Shown here: positions 10,801-21,045 of the stretch, in pieces
How positions within the stretch are numbered: position 1 is the first letter of the stretch
How the letters are laid out: every line of letters starts with the position of its first letter
Origin: Odontesthes bonariensis
Lineage: Eukaryota; Chordata; Actinopteri; Atheriniformes; Atherinopsidae
Assembly (NCBI RefSeq): GCF_027942865.1
Contig: NC_134524.1
Location: forward strand, 24,893,536-24,957,535
DNA length: 64,000 nucleotides
Reading direction: 5' to 3'
Program-made: the position numbers and the translations under genes
Notes under the pieces: model-generated
The model's input: the letters and a program-made list of their open reading frames with translations, nothing else
The model's database searches: none
Told to the model about the DNA's origin: nothing

Positions 10801-13800
10801 TCAATTAATTGTAATCATAATTATTCATAAAATAATCCAATTCGTTCATAAAGAGCCAATTCAAAAACAATTTCCTAGCCAAGGAAACCAACAGATTGCA
10901 CTGAAACTTTTTTTTTTTTTTTTTCCGGTCCAATCTCCCATCCTGAGCGTGCCTGAGGCGACTGTGGAGAGAAACGACTCCCTTTTAACAGGAAGAAACC
11001 TCTGGGGGCAGCACTGTAACACCATTCAAAGGATATCTGTTGGAACAGGGAAACACGAGTTAATGACCACAATAATATCACATATACATAAAGAGAGTAA
11101 AGTGAGGAAAGGTGTGACAGATGAGGCCCCCCAGCAGTCTGGGCCTTTAGCAGCTTAACTATGGGATGTTTCAGGATTACCTGAGCCATCCCTAACTATA
11201 AGCTTTATCAAAAAGGAAAGTTTTAAGCCTGGTCTTAAAAGTGGAAAGGGTGTCTGCTTCCCGGACATTTACTGGCAGCTTATTCCACAAGAGAGGTTCC
11301 TGTTAACTGAAGGCTCTGCCTCCCATTCTACTTTTAGAAACTCTGGGAACCTCAAGTAAACCTGCAGTTTGAGGACAATAGCGTAGCCAATGGTGCTATG
11401 GAGATATGCGAATCATATAATATATGGCTTCGGAAGAAATGTCTTTATGAAAATAATTATCCTTTTTTGTACAGTAGTACTGTATTGATTCAATTCAATT
11501 CAATTAATTTTTATTTATATAGCGCCAAATACAACAAATGTCATCTCAAGGCACTTAGATAGTAAGTCCAATTCAAGCCAATTGGAATTCAATTAATTAA
11601 TAATAATCATAATTCATAAAATAATCCAATTCGTTCATATAGAGCCAATTCAAAAACAATTTCCTAGCTAAGAAAACCAACAGATTGCACTGAAAACTTT
11701 TTGTTTTTCGGTCCAATCTCCCGGCCTGAGCGGCGTGCCTGAGGCGACTGTGGAGAGAAACGACTCCCTTTTAACAGGAAGAAACCTCTGGCAGAACCAG
11801 ACTCAGGAAGGGTGGCCATCCGCCTCGACCAGCTGGGGTTTGAGAAGACAAAAAGGGGGGGAGGGGGGAGGGGGGGAAGGGGGCCGTGGCGGCGGCGGCG
11901 GCACTGTAACACCATTCAAAGGATATCTGTTGGAACAGGGAAACACGAGTTAATGACCACAATAATGTCACATATACATAAAGAGAGTAAAGTGAGGAAA
12001 GGTGTGACAGATGAGGCCCCCCAGCAGTCTAGGCCTATAGCAGCTTAACTATGGGATGTTTCAGGATTACCTGAGCCATCCCTATTCAAGGTAAACACAA
12101 GAAACTTGTGCTAACGAAAAAATAAATAAATAAATAAATAAATAAAGGACCAGACTCAGTGAGTAATTCCCTATACTCCCTATATAGATCCATATATAGA
12201 ACCATCTTTTACAGCCACAAGCTACCTCAGCCTCTCACCAACTGCACACCAGTCACAGCGGGGTGGGGATGCAAACCCTGGTTCGGGTAGGGGGAGAAAT
12301 AAAAGAGGTAAGATAAGCGGGAATGGGATTCAAACCCTGGTTCGGGTAGGGGGTAATGAAAGTATAGAAGGTGCCAGAGGTGGAGGCAGGACAAGACACA
12401 CTAGCAGATTCAGCAGACAAACTCACCTAAACAGTCCTATAATCACTAAAAATACCAGCAAAAACAAAGCCATACAACTCACTCTCACCAACTGCACACC
12501 AGTCACAGCGGGGTGGGGATGCAAACCCTGGTTCGGGTAGGGGGAGAAATAAAAGAGGTAAGATAAGCGGGAATGGGATTCAAACCCTGGTTCGGGTAGG
12601 GGGTAATGAAAGTATAGAAGGTGCCAGAGGTGGAGGCAGAACAAGACACACTAGCAGACACACTATCAGATTCAACAGACCTAACTATAAGCTTTATAAA
12701 AAAGGAAAGCTTTAAGCCTGGTCTTAAAAGTGGAAAGGGTGTCTGCTTCCCGGACATTTACTGGCAGCTTATTCCACAATAGAGGGGCCTGATAACTGAA
12801 GGCTCTGCCTCCCATTCTACTTTTAGAAACTCTGGGAACCTCAAGTAAACCTGCAGTTTGGGAACGAAGTGCTCTGTTAGGAAAATATCTTACAATGAGA
12901 TCTTTAAGATATGATGGAGCTCGGTCATTAAGAGCTTTATATGTAAGGAGAAGAATCTTAAATTCTATTCTGAATTTAACAGGGAGCCAATGAAGAGAAG
13001 CTAAAACTGGAGAAATATGATCTCTCCTGTTAGTTCTCATCAGAACTCTGACTGCAGCATTTTGGATCAACTGAAGGCTTTTCAGAGAATATGTGGGACA
13101 GCCCAATAATAAAGAATTACAGTAGTCCAATCTTTAAGTAACAAATGCATGGACTAGTTTTTCTGCATCACTCTGAGACAAGATGTTCCTGATTTTAACA
13201 ATATTACGAAGGTGAAAGAAGGCAGTCCTAGAAACCTGTTTTATATGTTTTATGTGCTGTTGATCGCTGGACCAGTTAGTGGAGTCATGCTTATTGTTCT
13301 TCTTTTGCTGTTTTGCTACAGACGGGCCAAAAGTGAGACCTTCTTCTTCTGATATTTGATGTTTCATCGTTCAAATATGGCAACAAGCTAGGTTTTTATT
13401 CACCGGTGCAACAATCTGAGGCGATCTTTTTGGAATGCCTGAAAAAGAAATGGGAATCAGACATGTTTCCATTGACCCGTTGAAAAAACAGAAAAACTGG
13501 GCGGGTGTTGCCCATAGTTGTAATTCAATAGAAGAAATAGTTGATTTTTTTTACTATTCATTTTTTACTTTTTTCTATCTTGTTCAACCCCAATTATAGC
13601 TGCTCCCAACTTTTCTTCACTGGTTGATGAAAGTGCAACGCTCCGACTGATGGTTCAAACGTTTTATTACATGAATTTTCTGTCTTGCAAACGCCCAAGA
13701 CCACCGCGAACACTGAAATAAAATACACGGTGGCAAATATACATTAGTGAAACCGTCATGTTCCTATCTATGAATTGCTTAACTGAAATGTGTTACATAA

Positions 13801-16800
13801 AATATTAATGCTCTCAAAAAACATAATTTACACACACACAAACACAAGAATGTTTCTCTCAATTGTCCATACCGTGTGCCCCTCCAACCAGAAGGTTAGG
13901 AGTTGCTTGAAGTCTATTTCTTCATATTACACAGTCCTTTGTCTTTTCATATACCGCTTGCACACACCGACTGAGTATGAAACGAAACTCACCTTTTTCT
14001 ATCAAGTGTATCACGTGACCAAGTGATGACCTAACTGCTGACTTGGTTAAGTGACGTTAATAATTAAACAATTTTCCCAAAGTATGCACATAATAATCAA
14101 AAATATACAAAATATTAAATGGATATTACAAGTAAAATAAATAAATTCACGCAAAAAAAAAGCTTATGTTTCAGCATTCGCTACACCAATTCCAAAAAAA
14201 GTTGGGATGTAAAATGTTAATAAAAACTGAATGTGCTGATTTGCAAATCTTAGAAACCATCACTTTTTTGCACAATTGAACCTGGAAAACTTGGCTTATC
14301 TTAAATTTAATAGCAACAACAAGTCTCACATAAGTTGGGACAGGGTCCTGTTTACCACCCTCTTCTTTTAACAGCAGTCTATAAACAGCTGGGAACTGAG
14401 GTCCAGTTACTGGACCTTTGTGCAGGGACATTGTCCCATCTTTATCTGCAGTATGATTCTAGCTGCTCAACAGTTCTAGGTCTTCTTTGTTGTATTTTGG
14501 ATTTCATAAGGAGCAATGTCTTTAATTGGTGAAACATCTGGCAGGTCAGTCCAGCACCTGGACTCCTTTTCTATAAAGCCATGTTGTTTTAATAGATGCA
14601 GTATGTGGTTTTGCATTGTCTTGTTGAAATATGCAAAGGCCTCCCTGAAAAAGACAACATCTGGAGGGAAGAATGTATTGCTCTAAAAGCTTTCAGCATC
14701 GATGGTACCTTTCCAGTTTTCTGGATCATGTGCTTTGCAATACAAAGCTTTAATCTGCCTTTGTGGATGGCACGGTGAACTGTGTTCCCGGACAGTGATT
14801 TCTGAGCCCATGCAGTGATTTCCATGACAGAATCATGTCTGTTTTTAATGCCGTGCTGCCTGAAAGCCTGAAGATCACGGCCATCCAACATCAGTTTTCC
14901 CTTGCACGCAGATTGTCTGAACCTTTTGACATGTTGCTGCCATTAAACTCAAGATAAGCTAATATCTTTCACAAAAGGTGAAAACCTCCCATTTTCAACA
15001 CTTGTTATCTTTTCTATTATCCATCATGATTAAAATTCCATGTCCAATACAAAACCATGCGGCAATATATCTTTTTTCTTTTCTTTTTTTCTTCATGAAA
15101 AAGGTTCTGTTACAGATGAGACGGCTGACCTGGCTGAAAGTCAACAGCACGTATACTCTTCTCTCCTCCACGGTCAGTCTTTCATAACTATTTAAAGATA
15201 TATTTTCTAATCACACGATCGGGAAATATTTGTCATCCATTATGTTCGGAGCTCCAAGACTTCTCCTTGCTTCTGTTGCAGTTTTCACACAGTGGAACTT
15301 GTTAAGTTTAAATTCTTTTAACAGTCATGAGTTGACTTAATGATGTGGTTTTTGGTAACTGTTTCCTGATTTTTTTTTTTTTACTGACCTTTAGGAGACC
15401 TTTGTGTCTATGAAACCATCGGGGGGTCTGAAATCACTGGAAACGGTACAACTTTGATTAGCATAAAACTCATGGAAGCAACATAATGATTCAGTTACTG
15501 ACTAAAGTTATTATTATTATTATTATTTCAGGTCAACGGGAAAATGATTACGTTAATGTCACATCTCTGATTCACCCTAAAAAGCAGAGTGAGTACACGG
15601 AATAGAGGGTGATAGATTGATGCAAAGATTGGAGATGAAAACACTAAATGATCACTTTAACAGGGACACATGATGATCCAGATGAGGGGAGCTCCGACTA
15701 CAAGAATGTAAATCCAGATTCAACAACAGGTATTAAATCTTAGCAGGAGCTTTATCTTCTTCTCTTCAGCCTTTTTATGTACTAATTAGGGCTGGGCGAG
15801 TTAACTCGTTATTATTGCGTTAACTCGTTAATTATTTAATGCCGATAAATATTTTATCGGGCATTAACGCAGTTTTTTTATTTTATTTTATTTTATTTTT
15901 TGGGGGGGGCTTTTGTGCCTTTAATGGATAGGAAAGTTCAGAGAGACAGGAAGCAGGGAGCAGAGAGAGGGGGAACGACATGCAACACAGGGCTGTCCGA
16001 TGCGGGACTCGAACCGGGGCCAGCTGCAGCGAGGACTATAGCCTCTGTACATGGGGCGCCTGCTCAACCCACTGATGATCCCCACGGACCATCCCTGTTT
16101 TATTATTTATTTTATTATCATAAAAGTCTGTTGCTCACAGGCTTTTATTTTGTAAAAGTCTGTTGCTGTCTGCTGCGGAACCGGAAAAGAAAGTAATCGG
16201 TGGATCCACCAAACATGGAGAAGGGTACGGAACTTTTACTCGGCCATTTTTATTTTAAAGTTCTTCCAGACGGCGGAGTCGACAGAACCAAAGCCATCTG
16301 TGAACACTGCCAAGTTGTCTTCTCACCGTAGTAGTTCCAGTCTAAAATATCACTTAAAGGCAAAACACACAACTGATAGCAGCAAGTCATTCAGGGAAAC
16401 AGACAGTGGAGCGAGGCTTCTACATAAAAACTACATAAAGATGCTGATGTTAAAAGTGTGTTTGCACAACAAATGTTATGGCACTTTCATTCACATGGCA
16501 GTACATTTAAAATAAAACTAAATGCTAAAAGCTATACACTACTTTTGAATTCATTTTTGGATTTTGCGTACAAATGCGATTAATCGTGATAAATCAGGGA
16601 AATCATGTGATTAATTAGATTAAAAAATTTAAATCGTTGCCCAGCCCTAGTACTAATCCATTAAAAAATCACAACATGATTGTTCACCTGCTTTACTTAA
16701 GGTCCTAATTAGCCCTGCTATAAAAAGGATCACTTTTAAGCTTATCCTGTATTTTTAAAATATCTATTTTCCATAAAGACAGCACTTAATATGAACATAA

Positions 16801-17968
16801 ACAAAATGTATAGTTCCAAATGATGTAGCCTACAGTGCAATGTCAGATGGCGTCTGATTGTACCGTGTAAAGATGAACCAGTTCAAATCTGGACTGAATT
16901 TTAACATTAAAAAGATTCTTAAAAACTATATAGGAACCTTGAATTGAATAAAATGTGCCAGAAACCAACAATGGCCCGATATTACCATTAAGATCCATTT
17001 GATACAGATCCTACACGGAGTCAAAGACTTAACACCGTGTCAGCCGGCCTGCTGAATGTCTGGCTTAGATCTAGTGGGGAAAGCAGAACATACACGTGGC
17101 AAAGCCTTTTGAGTTTACCTGGTGCGGCCGTTATGGTGAATCCCTGAACACTAACACAGCCAGCAGCAACAACATTAAGACTAAGGTATTTATAGCATCC
17201 GCCATCCAGTTGGTTGCTAAAGATTTACTATGTTTACAGTGCGGGTGGCTACTTTTATCAAAGGAAATATCTGGCGAAACAACTATCAAATGCATTTTTT
17301 TCCTGTGCTCTGAATTACCAAAAGTACTTATCAGACAAAAACCATCTGAAGGTAGTAAAACTGCCAAAATGAGAGAAAAATGACTGACTTGCAGTCCTTT
17401 ACAATAGAAAAGGAATACCCGTGTTAAAGAAATCAGAGTGGATCTCATCAAACTGAGTCACACCAAACCCCTGAATCATATTTACTTTCCCCTTGCAGAA
17501 AGATATGTATTAAACAGTTTTAGAATGAAGATTTACACACCGTTACATCTTACATTCCAATAAAGAGAGATCCACTGAAGGGATGGATTTATTGGGCGAT
17601 TAGACTTCATTATCTCAGTGGATTTGGGTGGCATGGCCCGAGGAGGGGGAATAGGATGAGTGGAGTTAGGAGACCTTTGTTGCACAAAAGTCAGCCCGGT
17701 GGGAGAATGACAGAACACAGGAACGTTTTTGACAATGCGGATCAAACTTGGCTCAACGGGTAAGCGGGCAAGAGGACCGTTGGACCTGAGCTGCGATGAC
17801 AGAATTAAGAGTGAAGTGAGTTTCACATCATGGGAAAAACAGAAGTGAGAAAGCAGGATGTTATAGCCCAAACACCAGAGAATGACAGAAACTGCGCGGG
17901 AACACATCCTCTTTATCATCTAATGCATGCAATAAGTGTCATGTTGTGATTTCGTTTCAGGTCCATAA
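4820..17968 (+). CDS. Fc-receptor-like immunoglobulin-superfamily receptor, 11 exons, 329 aa
   Basis: Spliced exons: 4820-4850, 5221-5241, 5558-5821, 6036-6284, 6456-6569, 8841-8912, 15116-15172, 15395-15445, 15532-15588, 15664-15729, 17961-17968. All joints are GT-AG and phase 1, and the total is 990 nt including the TAA. The signal peptide begins MEITALCTIFALTASILG and is split by a 21-bp mini-exon, a known hallmark of FcR-family genes. Ig domain 1 spans residues 18-105 (Cys39-Cys89, YWC) and Ig domain 2 spans 106-188 (Cys128-Cys172, YKC). Asn-X-Ser/Thr sites occur at 25, 44, 53, 70, 101 and 137. One membrane span lies at about 199-221. The tail has Tyr235 (VTYTDV, ITIM), Tyr264/Tyr275 (YSSL-x7-YETI, ITAM spacing), Tyr293 (YVNV) and Tyr318 (SDYKNV, ITIM; YxN). 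The likely role is a leukocyte surface receptor signalling through SH2 proteins. The ligand is unknown. The exon model is assembled by eye and internal alternative exons could be missed. Confidence 0.88.
7841..8832. mobile_element. hAT element abutting the exon-6 splice acceptor of the Ig receptor
   Basis: The inverted ends are CAGTGGTGTAGTCTAC (7841-7856) and GTAGACTACACCACTG (8817-8832), perfect over 16 bp. The 8-bp target duplication is CTCTGCAG at 7833-7840 and 8833-8840. The right-hand copy is the 3' splice site of exon 6. The 992-bp body holds AT-rich microsatellite (about 8340-8460) and repeats 'gaggtgggtata' near both ends. No transposase frame survives, so it is non-autonomous. Confidence 0.9.
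8913..10038. other. Intron sequence of the Ig receptor
   Basis: No additional exon with matching phase-1 splice sites or an Ig/ITIM-like peptide was recognised. No terminal repeats were found. Confidence 0.4.
10039..11390 (-). mobile_element. LINE 3' end, copy A (minus strand), interrupted by another LINE
   Basis: Read on the minus strand, this is the C-terminal coding end and 3' UTR of the same LINE family as 11486-13367. Shared landmarks are 'ttatttatatagcg', 'aacaaatgtcatctcaaggc', 'gaggcgactgtggagagaaa' and 'gtcttaaaagtggaaagggt'. The 3' UTR is interrupted at 10120-10762 by a second LINE. The copy is truncated on its 5' side near 11390, in the segment that codes for the QTAGLLEVP region in copy B. 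Confidence 0.75.
10120..10762 (-). mobile_element. LINE inserted into LINE; reverse transcriptase C-terminus with nonsense mutation
   Basis: The minus frame encodes VGNEIVPQVEKYLGVLFTSE, YGHELWVVTERMRSRIQAAE, then RPTGRRPRGRPGTRWRDYV, typical of the post-YADD reverse transcriptase and C-terminal region of fish L2/CR1-like LINEs. The frame stops at TAG after PEEL, where the related copy at 2-196 continues EELEEVAGD, so this copy is broken. Its 3' tail is (ATGG)n, seen as 'atccatccatccatt' at 10120. A 10-bp duplication CACTTAGATA flanks it (10110-10119 and 10763-10772). It is 5'-truncated. Confidence 0.85.
12113..12147. repeat. (AAAT)n microsatellite
   Basis: Repeated aaataaataaat lies within the LINE 3' region. 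Confidence 0.85.
12233..12660. repeat. Direct duplication of a ~180-bp block (period ~249 bp)
   Basis: The block beginning 'tctcaccaactgcacaccag' occurs at 12233 and again at 12482, nearly identical through 'acaagacacactagcaga'. Within each copy 'aaccctggttcgggtagggg' occurs twice, so there is a second level of repetition. It lies inside the LINE copy B 3' region and has no coding potential. Confidence 0.85.
13371..14174. other. Intron sequence without recognised element
   Basis: AT-rich intron of the Ig receptor. No exon or terminal repeat is supported. Confidence 0.4.
14175..15005 (-). mobile_element. Decayed DNA-transposon relic of the 'CCAATTCCAAAAAAGTTGGG' type
   Basis: The left edge reads caattccaaaaaaagttggg and later 'gctgatttgcaaatct'. 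The right part reads 'gacatgttgctgccattaaa'. These are the two ends of a widespread fish repeat as I remember it. A minus frame (14891-14589) reads RHDSVMEITAWAQKSLSGN and TVHRAIHKGRLKL, resembling a transposase helix-turn-helix region, but it is short and broken. The right end is truncated. I do not assign a superfamily. Confidence 0.5.
15787..16649 (+). mobile_element. hAT element with broken BED-zinc-finger ORF (ZBED type)
   Basis: The ends are TAGGGCTGGGC (15787-15797) and GCCCAGCCCTA (16639-16649). The 8-bp target duplication is GTACTAAT (15779-15786 and 16650-16657). From ATG 16214 the plus strand reads EKGTELLLG, FYFKVLPDGGVDRTKAICEH, then CQVVFS, and after a frameshift SSSSLKYHLKAKH. 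Together these give the C-x2-C...H-x4-H of a BED finger, as in ZBED/hAT transposases. The catalytic part of the transposase is deleted. A SINE-like repeat is nested inside. Confidence 0.85.
15890..16095 (-). mobile_element. SINE-like repeat nested in the hAT element
   Basis: Plus-strand landmarks are 'gcctttaatggataggaaag', 'gagagacaggaagcagggag', 'gacatgcaacacagggctg' and 'gcgggactcgaacc'. Reverse-complemented, the last contains GGTTCGAGTCCCGC, a tRNA-type B-box, so the element probably points to the minus strand. The pattern is a common teleost short repeat. It is bounded by T-rich/TTTTA-rich sequence on both sides. Confidence 0.6.
16658..17960. other. Last intron of the Ig receptor
   Basis: No supported exon or element is seen. 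It ends with the acceptor 'ttcgtttcag' at 17951-17960, after which GT CCA TAA completes the reading frame. Confidence 0.4.
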
Positions 17969-18195
17969 AGAAGTCACTCATCTACAAAACAAGGGGAAGC
18001 ACTGCTGATAACATGAGAAATGGCTCTCATGGTTGGGCTTGCAGACACCAATAAACAAACCTCGAACCGAAAGATAGCCAATACTCACTGACGTGAAAGG
18101 ACAATCACAAGATACCATGCTGAATGCTCAGTGGAGAGGACCTGATGACAGCTCCTTTTTCTAACTGCTGCTCACACTCAGTGTTCCCTGCAGAG

Positions 18196-19290
18196 AACTT
18201 ATATGAACCTATATGCTGACGACACCATTTTGTATTCAGTGGGCCCTTCTCTCCACTCAGCGGCAGCCACACTTCAACTTAGTCTCACCTCTGTTGAACA
18301 GCATTTCCATAGTCTCCACCTTCTCCTCAATACCACAAAAACCAAATGTATTATCTTCAACCGGAAATGCACTTCCCCTTCTGCCCCAAAAATCCTCTGT
18401 GCTGGCGGCTCTGAGCTGGAGTTTGTGTCCTCTTATAAATACCTTGGCCTCTGGTTGGACTCCTCCTTCTCTTTCACCACCCACATCAAGCACCTACAGT
18501 CTAAAGTCAAAGCTCGCCTGAGCTTCCTTTACAGAAACAAGGCCTCATTCACCCGTGCAGCCAAACACAAACTTGTAAAAATGACCATTCTGCCCATCCT
18601 CGACTACGGTGACACCATCTATAGAGCAGCTTCCCACTCCACTCTTAGCAAACTGGACCCCCTCCATCACTCCGCCATCCGTTTTGCCACTGGAGCTCCA
18701 TTCACAACTCACCACTGCGACTTATATAAGTTGGTTGATTGGACATCACTTCACACCAGACGGCTTCACCACTGGTTTATTCTCATCTACAAATCCATTC
18801 TTGGCATTACACCTCGCTACCTCTCGTCCCTTCAGCACATTTCCCAGCCTGCCCGTAACTTAAGATCCAATGCCTTCCTCAATTTATCTATTCCCAAAGC
18901 CCGGACTGTCTTTGGACGTAGTGCCTTCTGTTTTGCTGCAGCATACGACTGGAAAGCACTTCAACACACCCTGAAACTGTCTGTCCTCACCCCAATCTCT
19001 GTCTTCAAAACAAACCTGCTCCAAGCCACAGTTGATTCCTGCACTTGTTAATATGCCCTCCTGCCATACTGTTTACTGTTTGTCTGTATTTTGTTTTGTA
19101 CTGTATTTATTTATTTTATTATTTTTATTGATTTCTTTTGTTGTGTATTTTATATAACCCTATTCTTTTAACTGTTAGCTCCTCCTCCCCCTTCCCTTTA
19201 TCGAGCCTCTGCTCGTTTAGGCTGCTATTGAAAATAAGAATTTTTGTTCTTAATTGCTTGCCTGGTTAAAAAAAAACAAAAAAAAACAAA
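18196..19290 (+). mobile_element. 5'-truncated LINE with reverse transcriptase YADD and C-terminus
   Basis: The frame at 18203-19051 starts NLYADDTILYSVGPSLHSA, the catalytic YADD box. It continues with SSYKYLGLWLDSSFSFTTHI, KLVKMTILPILDYGDTIY and LKLSVLTPISVFKTNLLQA, the usual thumb and C-terminal landmarks, and stops at TAA 19049-19051. Everything N-terminal to YADD is missing. The tail ends 'aataagaatttttgttctt' and 'ttgcctggttaaaa' plus an A-rich run, a LINE 3' end. It lies in what would be the 3' UTR or 3' flank of the Ig receptor gene, same strand. Confidence 0.85.
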
Positions 19291-19606
19291 CTTGATGTGG
19301 TCTTTACTGCTTTGCAAAGCAGAGTCCTGACAGAGCAGTAACAGCAACACAGTCTGGACTGATCAGACTTCATGACAGAAACAATAAGAGATGGAAAGCT
19401 GATGTCTTTGGTGTTTGATGTTTTCTTTATGGCATTTTTTTAAATGTATGTGATAGAATGTTGAGTTTCACAAGTGATTTTTTTTTAATGCATGTATGTA
19501 TTGATGCATAGTTTGGTATGGTTATATCTTTCTTCCCATATTAAATGATACATTTTATTTATATCCTGTTGTTAATCATGAGCATTAGCATCAACTTAAC
19601 AAGTGT
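19291..19606. other. 3' flank of the Ig receptor
   Basis: No coding sequence is recognised. This could be displaced 3' UTR of the receptor gene after the LINE insertion. No polyadenylation signal is assigned. Confidence 0.35.
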
Positions 19607-19925
19607 GGTGGACTTGGCAAAGACTAAGGAACTGCTGGTGGACCTGAGGAGGACCAGGGCTCCAGTGACCCCTGTCTCTATCTGCGGGGTCAACACCGGT
19701 GGACCCGGTGGAGGAATATAAGTACCTAGGGGTGTACTTGGACAATAAACTGGACTGGACTAAAAATACTGACGCCCTCTACAGGAAGGGCCAGTTGACC
19801 CCACAAATTTGGGTCATTTTTCATTTTTGTGACTCGTTATATTTAATCTTGTAATTTGTGCACTGGAGCGCTGTGGCGAAAGAATTTCCCGCAAGGGATG
19901 GATAAAATATATTCAATTCAATCAA
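19607..19925 (+). mobile_element. Internally deleted LINE remnant (L2-like)
   Basis: The plus strand reads KELLVDLRRTRAPVTPVSI, then after a small break DPVEEYKYLGVYLDNKLDW and TDALYRKGQ. This is the conserved EEYKYLGV...LDW...NT(D/E)ALYKKGQ segment of fish L2-like reverse transcriptases. It then jumps to a 3' end 'gaatttcccgcaagggatgg' and 'ataaaatatattcaattc'. The coding segment between KGQ and the 3' end is missing. Confidence 0.75.
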
Positions 19926-20809
19926 GGGTCACAGACATACCCAGTGGGGGTGCGGTTTACTTGTCAGAGTTGGTTTTAAACACATTTGATGTAGTGTCTA
20001 CGGCCATTGTTGGTGAATGGTGAAAAACAAACTGGAAGTTAGAGAGCCACCAGCAGGCTGACATGAGGTCTGAGATAAATGTGTCATGGCCTGAATGGAT
20101 GCGTATTCATTCATGTGTCTGTCACTGACAGTGGTGCACATTACCATCTAGTGGCTAAAATGGGTATTACATAAACAACCACCTTTTATTTTATTTTTAT
20201 GAGCCTGACGTTTTTTCTCTCCCTAAAACGTGATTTATATTTTTATATAAAAATTGGCACCTGTCACAGAAAAAAACATCATGGGTCAGTTTTGCTCTTG
20301 GACCATCAGTGTCTGCTCCAAGTTGGTGGGATCATTCTGTGGAACAGATGCTCTGAGAGCGCTATCAGACTGGCTATTAGAATTACTCTGTTCTTCAGTG
20401 TTTCTACTACATAAGAAGTATCAAAATTCACCGTCTAGGAGGCATCTGAGGGTGATTGAATGTAGGAAAAACAAGTAAAGAAAAAAATATTTTACTTCCC
20501 ATTACGCCTAAAGACTGCTTTAGGGTGACTCCGACCCCCTAATTATATTTGTTTGATCCTAATACTACTGTTAGAGCCATTTGTTCATGTGTGCATTTGT
20601 GTTTATTGTAGTACCTGAAGGCCACAGTAGGCGGCGCTCTGTACTGTGGGGTGCATGAAGTGTTAAATAGAGCTTCAGGTAATTAGTCGGCAGGTGTGCT
20701 GGAAGCGCGCAGTTTTTGACCGCCTCCGCCGCTGTTGTTTGGTTATTTTGTTGTGGCAAACATGTGAGCCTTTTGGTTTGATTTTGCATTCAAGTTATAG
20801 TTAATACAA
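19926..20809. other. Unassigned intergenic sequence
   Basis: Short open frames only, with no recognised domain. Confidence 0.4.
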
Positions 20810-20836
20810 GTGTGTGTGTGTGTGTGTGTGTGTGTA
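20810..20836. repeat. (GT)n microsatellite
   Basis: About thirteen GT repeats. Confidence 0.9.
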
Positions 20837-21045
20837 TAGTTCGGCAAAGGTTGCTTGTTTGGTAAAAGCGCAAGACAATGAATAAATGGTGGAGACTGCA
20901 TACGACACTCATGTTTTTCATTCATTCATTTGGACCCGGAAGACGACGCGTCAACTAGTAGTAGATGCGTCTCCAGCTCGGAAGCAGACCACGAAGAGGA
21001 GAACAAGAGAAAGCTCTATACTTACTGACACGCCTGTGAAACAAC

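Larger units (their letters stand above)
11486..13367 (-). mobile_element. LINE (L2/CR1-like), 5'-truncated copy B, minus strand
   Basis: Minus frames at 13367-13134 and 13130-12681 read FFHLRNIVKIRNILSQSDAE, LDYCN-type DYCNSLLLGCP, ISPVLASLHWLPVKFRIEFK, SYLKDLIVRY and FKTRLKAFLF. This is the conserved C-terminal third of fish L2/Rex-like reverse transcriptases. The two pieces are joined by a near-adjacent frame change at about 13131. The 3' UTR (11486-12660) contains a G-rich stretch at 11845-11900 and the tandem duplication at 12233-12660. The 3' boundary shares 'caattcaattcaatt' with copy A. It is non-functional as it stands. Confidence 0.82.

Noticed and set aside
10373..11158. Plus-strand frames at 10373-10588 and 10619-11158
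   Set aside because: Antisense to the LINE reverse transcriptase at 10762-10120 and its flanks. The coding signal is on the minus strand.
11664..12048. Gly/Arg- or Pro-rich frames around 11735-11971
   Set aside because: They come from a G-rich low-complexity stretch inside a LINE 3' UTR.
13290..13345. Possible extra receptor exon after 'tgttttgctacag'
   Set aside because: The sequence lies in the antisense LINE reverse transcriptase region, and the supported exons already join in frame without it.
15890..16095. A tRNA gene on the minus strand
   Set aside because: Only a B-box-like GGTTCGAGTCCC is present. No cloverleaf or A-box is visible, so it is a SINE-like repeat.
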